A stretch of DNA of 64,000 nucleotides from Erwinia sp. JUb26 (GTDB lineage Bacteria; Pseudomonadota; Gammaproteobacteria; Enterobacterales; Enterobacteriaceae): positions 310,001-374,000 of the forward strand of contig NZ_RJVB01000006.1 of the NCBI RefSeq assembly GCF_003751505.1, written 5' to 3'. A program made the translations under genes and the position numbers. Below the pieces are notes generated by a model. It did no database searches, was not told the DNA's origin, and saw nothing but the letters and a program-made list of their open reading frames with translations. Shown here piece after piece: positions 58,586 through 64,000 of this stretch; position 1 is the first letter of the stretch; every line of letters starts with the position of its first letter.

Positions 58586-59380
58586 ATGCCTGTACAGAAG
58601 ATGAAAGCGGATAGCACGATAAAACAGACCGGCCAGCAGCGCCCCTACCAGGAAGTGGGAACCCTGCTGCGTAACATGATTGCCCAGCAGCAGTACGCGG
58701 TGGGCGACAGGCTGCCGCCCGAGCGTGAAATCGCCGAGCGGCTGAACGTCAGCCGGACGGTGGTGCGTGAGGCGCTGATCATGCTGGAAATCGAAGGCCT
58801 CGTCGACGTGCGGCGCGGCGCGGGGATCTTCGTGACCGATATGCCTGCGGAGGCATCCGACGCGGGCCCGGCGGTCACCTCCGACAGCGCCGCCGGGCCG
58901 TTCGAGCTGCTGCAGGCGCGCCAGCTGCTGGAGAGTAATATCGCCGAGTTTGCCGCCCAGCAGGCCACTCGTGACGACATTATTAAGATGCGCCGGGCGT
59001 TGCAGATTGAAGAGCAGGAGCTGGTCAGCGACGACCACGAAAGCGGCGATATGCAGTTTCACCTCGCGATTGCGGAAGCGACCCACAACAGTATGCTGGT
59101 TGACCTGTTTCGCCAGTCCTGGCAGTGGCGTGAAAATAATCCGATGTGGATCCAGCTGCACAGCCATCTTAAAGATACCCACTATCGCCAGCAGTGGCTG
59201 ACCGACCATCAGCAGATCCTCGCTGCGCTGATTAAGAAAGATGCCAAAGCCGCCAAGCAGGCGATGTGGCAGCATCTGGAAAACGTCAAAAACCGTCTGC
59301 TGGAGTTCTCCGACGTTGATGACATCAATTTTGACGGCTATCTGTTTGCATCCTGGCCGCTAAATCACCTCAATTCCTGA
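58586..59380 (+). CDS. uxuR: GntR/FadR-family hexuronate repressor UxuR
   Basis: Transcriptional repressor of the uxu genes, released by fructuronate or mannonate in E. coli. 264 residues. The N-terminal GntR winged helix (about 20-88; RPYQEVGTLLRNMI, RLPPEREIAERLNVSRTVVREALIMLEIEGLV) is followed by an all-helical FCD effector domain (about 110-250) with ELLQARQLLESNIAEFAAQQ and AIAEATHNSMLVDLFRQSWQ, almost identical to E. coli UxuR. Start is ATG 58586, or ATG 58601, which aligns better with the E. coli N-terminus; neither has a strong SD. Degenerate operator-like words (CTGGCTGACC, GTGGCCGACA) lie just upstream, so autoregulation is possible. Confidence 0.94.
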   Translation: MPVQKMKADSTIKQTGQQRPYQEVGTLLRNMIAQQQYAVGDRLPPEREIAERLNVSRTVVREALIMLEIEGLVDVRRGAGIFVTDMPAEASDAGPAVTSDSAAGPFELLQARQLLESNIAEFAAQQATRDDIIKMRRALQIEEQELVSDDHESGDMQFHLAIAEATHNSMLVDLFRQSWQWRENNPMWIQLHSHLKDTHYRQQWLTDHQQILAALIKKDAKAAKQAMWQHLENVKNRLLEFSDVDDINFDGYLFASWPLNHLNS

Positions 59381-59395
59381 CGCCGAGTGAGCAGC

Positions 59396-59986
59396 ATGGA
59401 TCCTGAAATCCCTTCCCCTTCTCCGACCCGGCTGCGCGTGCTGGCCGCAGCGCGTGCCTGTTTTTCCCGCGACGGCTTCAACGGCGCATCGATGAAAAAC
59501 ATCTGTAGAGCCAGCGGGATCAGCCCCGGCACGCTCTATCATCACTTCCCGAGTAAAGAGGCACTGGTCGAGGCGATCATTGAAGAAGACCAGCTGCGTG
59601 CCTTTTCCCGCTTCGTGCAGGACCAGCCCGACAGCGACCTGGTGGAGACGATCGTCAACAACCTGCTGGCGGTGCGCGAGGAGGATCGCGCGCAGCGGGC
59701 GCTGGTGGTGGAGATTATGGCTGAAGGTATGCGTAACCCGCAGGTGGCGGAAATGCTGGAGCGCAAACATCAGGCGATTATGAGCATGATTGAGTCCCGC
59801 CTGCGGCAGGCGCAGCAGCAGGGCGCGGTGGCTGACGATCTCGATCTGCCCGCCACATCCAGCCTGTTGCTCTCGCTGACCTACGGTATTCTGGCCGATA
59901 CCGCCACCGATTCCGCGCTGAGCGCAGCACAGCGCCGCCGGGCACTGTCGGCAATGATTGGCGGCGTGCTGCGCCCGGTTGGCTAA
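59396..59986 (+). CDS. uidR: TetR-family glucuronide repressor UidR
   Basis: Repressor of the uid (gus) genes, inactivated by glucuronides. 196 residues, the same as E. coli UidR. The TetR helix-turn-helix (about 12-58) includes GASMKNICRASGISPGTLYHHFPSKEALVEAII; the ligand domain keeps QRALVVEIMAEGMRNPQVAEML and LLLSLTYGILAD. I chose ATG 59396; a GTG at 59387 is also in frame. It starts 15 bp after uxuR in the same direction. In E. coli uidR precedes uidABC in the same orientation, as here. A candidate operator palindrome lies in the downstream uidA promoter region. Confidence 0.94.
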   Translation: MDPEIPSPSPTRLRVLAAARACFSRDGFNGASMKNICRASGISPGTLYHHFPSKEALVEAIIEEDQLRAFSRFVQDQPDSDLVETIVNNLLAVREEDRAQRALVVEIMAEGMRNPQVAEMLERKHQAIMSMIESRLRQAQQQGAVADDLDLPATSSLLLSLTYGILADTATDSALSAAQRRRALSAMIGGVLRPVG

Positions 59987-60002
59987 ACGGCGCGCCCGCC
60001 AG

Positions 60003-60084
60003 CACCCTTCACCCTTCACCCTTCACCCTTCACCCTTCACCCTTCACCCTTCACCCTTCACCCTTCACCCTTCACCCTTCACCC
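60003..60084 (+). repeat. 7-bp tandem repeat (CACCCTT), 11.7 copies
   Basis: The heptamer CACCCTT is repeated without error 11 times plus five bases. It is noncoding, between uidR and the uidA promoter elements. Such perfect arrays change copy number by slipped-strand mispairing. Confidence 0.98.
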
Positions 60085-60156
60085 AGTATTTTATAATTAT
60101 AATTTAAAACAGCATGTTATATCCGATACCACCGCGTTATTTTATGCGACCCGCGC

Positions 60157-60172
60157 TCGAACGAACGTTCGA
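60157..60172. promoter_or_regulatory. Candidate UidR operator
   Basis: TCGAAC-GAAC-GTTCGA is an inverted repeat, with a perfect 10-bp palindrome CGAACGTTCG (60162-60171) within it; the size and symmetry are typical of TetR-family operators. Assignment to UidR rests on position between uidR and uidA and is inferred. Confidence 0.5.
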
Positions 60173-60335
60173 TTGATCATTTAACTTCGAAAGTCAATGA
60201 CCCGCGATCGCCGAACGTGAAGCCCCTCTCCTTTTTGTCGGTTGGCGCGCGGCTTTTATGATCCATCCAGCACCGATTGCTTCTGCCGTTAACGATCTTC
60301 GGTCCTGCATGGTATTTGTTTAAACCGTTAGTAAT

Positions 60336-60365
60336 TTGGTTGACCTTTTTAAAACTGGTTAACCA
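60336..60365. promoter_or_regulatory. Paired UxuR-type operator upstream of uidA
   Basis: TTGGTTGACC (60336-60345) and TGGTTAACCA (60356-60365, a perfect palindrome) have centres 20 bp apart, the same spacing as the uxuA pair at 54187-54216. The right site ends 34 bp before the uidA ATG. E. coli uidA is also repressed by UxuR, which fits. Confidence 0.7.
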
Positions 60366-60378
60366 TTACGGAACTTAA

Positions 60379-62205
<1,827 letters not shown>

Positions 62206-62211
62206 TCCCCG

Positions 62212-63609
62212 ATGAAAAATAGCCTCACATGGAAAAATATTGTGGGCTATGGCTTAGGCGACGTTGCTAACAACTTCGCCTTTGCTATGGGCGCGATGTT
62301 TTTACTGAACTATTACACCGATACCGCCGGGATCCATGCCGCCGTAGCCGGAACCATGCTGCTGGTGGTGCGGGTTTTCGATGCCGTCGCCGACGTGGTG
62401 GTGGGCAGAGTGGTGGACAGCACCCGCAGCCGCTGGGGAAAATTCCGGCCGTTTATTCTGTTCGGCGCGGTGCCGCTGATGGTCTTCAGCATTCTGGTGT
62501 TTTCCGTGCCGCAATTTTTAAGCGACGGTCAGAAAATTTTCTATATCTACCTGACCTATATGGGCCTCGGAGTGTGTTACTCGCTGGTCAATATCCCCTA
62601 CGGATCGCTCTCCACCGCCATGACCCAGAACCCGGAGGAGCGCGCCAGGCTGGGAGCTGCCCGTACGATTATGGCCTCGTTTACCTATACGCTGCTGGCC
62701 TTCGTGATTTCTCCGGCCATTGGCGGCGGTCACGGTGAGTCACAGTCCACCTACACCTTCTATACCGCGATTCTGGCCGTGGTCGGCGTCGGGCTGTACT
62801 GGATGTGCTTTGCCAGCACGCGGGAAAATATCACCCGCACGGTCGAGCAGCCTTCGCTGCGCATCAGCCTGCGGACGCTGAAGAGTAATCGCCCGCTGAT
62901 TATTCTGTGCCTGGTGGCGATAGCCACCCTGACCGGCACCTTTTCGCTGAGCGCCGCCGGGCTGTACTACGTGCGCTATATCCTCAACGATATGAGCTAC
63001 TTCAGCGTACTGATCTTTATTCAGACCTTCCTTGGCGCGGTACTCGCTGCCCCGCTGGTGCCACGGCTGGTCAGACGCATCGGGAAAAAAGCGACCTTCC
63101 TGCTCGGCTCGGGGATTGCCGCCTGCAGCTATCTCACGCTGTTCTTTTTCCTCTCTGCATCGCCGTACGTCGCATTTGCCCTGTTTGCCTGCGCTTCGTT
63201 TGGTGCCAGCCTGTGCATGACGGTGATGTGGGCGCTGGAAGCGGATACCGTGGAGTACGGCGAATATCGCACCGGGGTACGCATTGAAGGCTTAACCTAC
63301 TCGCTATTCTCCTTCACCCGCAAATGTGGCCAAGCGCTGGGGGGTTCCCTGCCCGCGTTTATTCTCGTCTCGTTCGGCTATGTATCTAACCAGCCGCAAA
63401 CGGCGGAAGCGCTGATGGGAATTAAAATTTCCGTGGCGGTGATCCCCGCGCTCTTTATGCTGCTGGCTTTTATTGGGATGTTTTTTTATCCGCTGACCGA
63501 AAAACGCTATCAGCAAATATTAATTGAGATAGAACAGCGCAAGAAGAACAGTCAGGAATTCTTAGAGACGCTGGAAGAAAACCAGGTCTACCGCCGCAGA
63601 ACAGAATAA
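62212..63609 (+). CDS. uidB: Glucuronide:cation symporter UidB (GusB)
   Basis: Inner-membrane carrier of the GPH (glycoside-pentoside-hexuronide) family, 465 residues and twelve helices. It is close to E. coli Uid[22 protein letters not shown] (about 10-30), [19 protein letters not shown] (about 69-87), [20 protein letters not shown] (about 118-137) and [23 protein letters not shown] (about 338-360). It begins 6 bp after the uidA stop. E. coli UidB variants in laboratory strains can be defective; nothing suggests a defect here. Confidence 0.96.
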   Translation: MKNSLTWKNIVGYGLGDVANNFAFAMGAMFLLNYYTDTAGIHAAVAGTMLLVVRVFDAVADVVVGRVVDSTRSRWGKFRPFILFGAVPLMVFSILVFSVPQFLSDGQKIFYIYLTYMGLGVCYSLVNIPYGSLSTAMTQNPEERARLGAARTIMASFTYTLLAFVISPAIGGGHGESQSTYTFYTAILAVVGVGLYWMCFASTRENITRTVEQPSLRISLRTLKSNRPLIILCLVAIATLTGTFSLSAAGLYYVRYILNDMSYFSVLIFIQTFLGAVLAAPLVPRLVRRIGKKATFLLGSGIAACSYLTLFFFLSASPYVAFALFACASFGASLCMTVMWALEADTVEYGEYRTGVRIEGLTYSLFSFTRKCGQALGGSLPAFILVSFGYVSNQPQTAEALMGIKISVAVIPALFMLLAFIGMFFYPLTEKRYQQILIEIEQRKKNSQEFLETLEENQVYRRRTE

Positions 63610-63629
63610 TAACCCATTCGGGGTAAATA

Positions 63630-64000
63630 ATGATGACACTGATAGCGAGAAATACGCTGATCGGCGGCTGCGTGCTGCTCTGCAGCTGGCCGCTGTTCGC
63701 CTCTTCATTTAATCAGCAGGATGATGATGAGGTCAGACTGCGTTTAAGAAACGAACTGCGCCGGGCCGACAAGCCCAGCGCTGGCAGCGGGCGGGATATT
63801 TATGCCTGGGTGCAGGGCGCAGCGCTGGAATATAACAGCAGTTATTATCAGAACCGCGTGGGCGTGGATCTTGGTGATTATTACGTTTATAAACTGGGCG
63901 CACGAAATAACTGGAGTTCACGCTGGTATCTCAACGGCACCGACAGTTTTAATCGCTATACCGCCGCGCTGAAATTTAAACTTTCCGAACAGCTGTATAT
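63630..64000 (+). CDS. uidC: Outer-membrane glucuronide porin-like protein UidC (partial)
   Basis: The gene runs off the right edge; 123 codons are present. A signal peptide (MMTLIARNTLIGGCVLLCSWPLFA) is followed by RLRNELRRADKPSAG, GRDIYAWVQGAALEYNSSYY and GDYYVYKLGARNNWSSRWYL, matching E. coli UidC closely. UidC is an OprD-like outer-membrane protein that increases glucuronide uptake. ATG at 63630 (or 63633) follows GGGGT and lies 20 bp after uidB, completing the uidABC order of E. coli. Confidence 0.93.
   Translation, partial: MMTLIARNTLIGGCVLLCSWPLFASSFNQQDDDEVRLRLRNELRRADKPSAGSGRDIYAWVQGAALEYNSSYYQNRVGVDLGDYYVYKLGARNNWSSRWYLNGTDSFNRYTAALKFKLSEQLY

Overview
The window is a chromosomal segment of a gammaproteobacterium of the order Enterobacterales. 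Its backbone follows the Escherichia coli gene order lrhA-alaA-yfbR-yfbS-yfbT-yfbU-yfbV-ackA-pta-yfcD-yfcF-yfcH-hisPMQJ-ubiX-purF-cvpA-dedD-folC-accD-dedA-truA-usg-pdxB-flk. Moderately high GC, missing E. coli neighbours (yfcC, yfcE, yfcG, folX, separate argT) and GC-rich intergenic repeats suggest an Erwinia/Pantoea-type member of the Erwiniaceae; that placement is inference. No rRNA, tRNA, CRISPR array, transposase, integrase or phage gene was seen.

Layout. 1-4250: lrhA, a 1-kb divergent leader region, alaA and yfbR. 4251-9172 (accessory): a TonB paralogue beside a large TonB-dependent receptor with a signalling-type N-terminus and a hem(e)-receptor-like motif, then a gene-free stretch of inverted and tandem repeats. 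9173-16757: yfbSTUV and the ackA-pta acetate module. 16758-24950 (accessory): a second block of the same repeat family, then a GABA/polyamine module (MocR regulator, PuuE-like aminotransferase, PotABCD-type transporter whose ATPase gene lies apart). 24995-40674: housekeeping backbone, with a PurR box before cvpA-purF and a sigma-54 promoter with NtrC-type enhancers before hisJQMP. 40764-42545: an AraC regulator/DMT exporter pair between pdxB and flk. 43706-46853: a rhodanese/MocR pair and an MFS exporter.

46854-64000 is a carbohydrate island with two parts. The first encodes a ribose/erythritol-type ABC importer, an FGGY kinase with the D-ribulokinase TCSLV motif, and a stand-alone SIS-domain protein related to arabinose-5-phosphate isomerase. 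The second encodes beta-glucuronide use from outer membrane to 2-keto-3-deoxygluconate: UidC (outer membrane), UidB (inner membrane), UidA (hydrolysis), UxaC, UxuB and UxuA, with both regulators UxuR (GntR) and UidR (TetR). In E. coli these genes lie at several separate loci.

The observations most worth checking are: (i) paired TTGGTTGACC-like operators 20 bp apart, centre to centre, before both uxuA and uidA; (ii) a 7-bp tandem repeat of 11-12 copies between uidR and uidA; (iii) the ribulokinase plus atypical SIS-protein module of unknown substrate; (iv) a two-locus, four-copy inverted repeat family with palindromic cores; (v) the sigma-54/NtrC architecture at hisJ.
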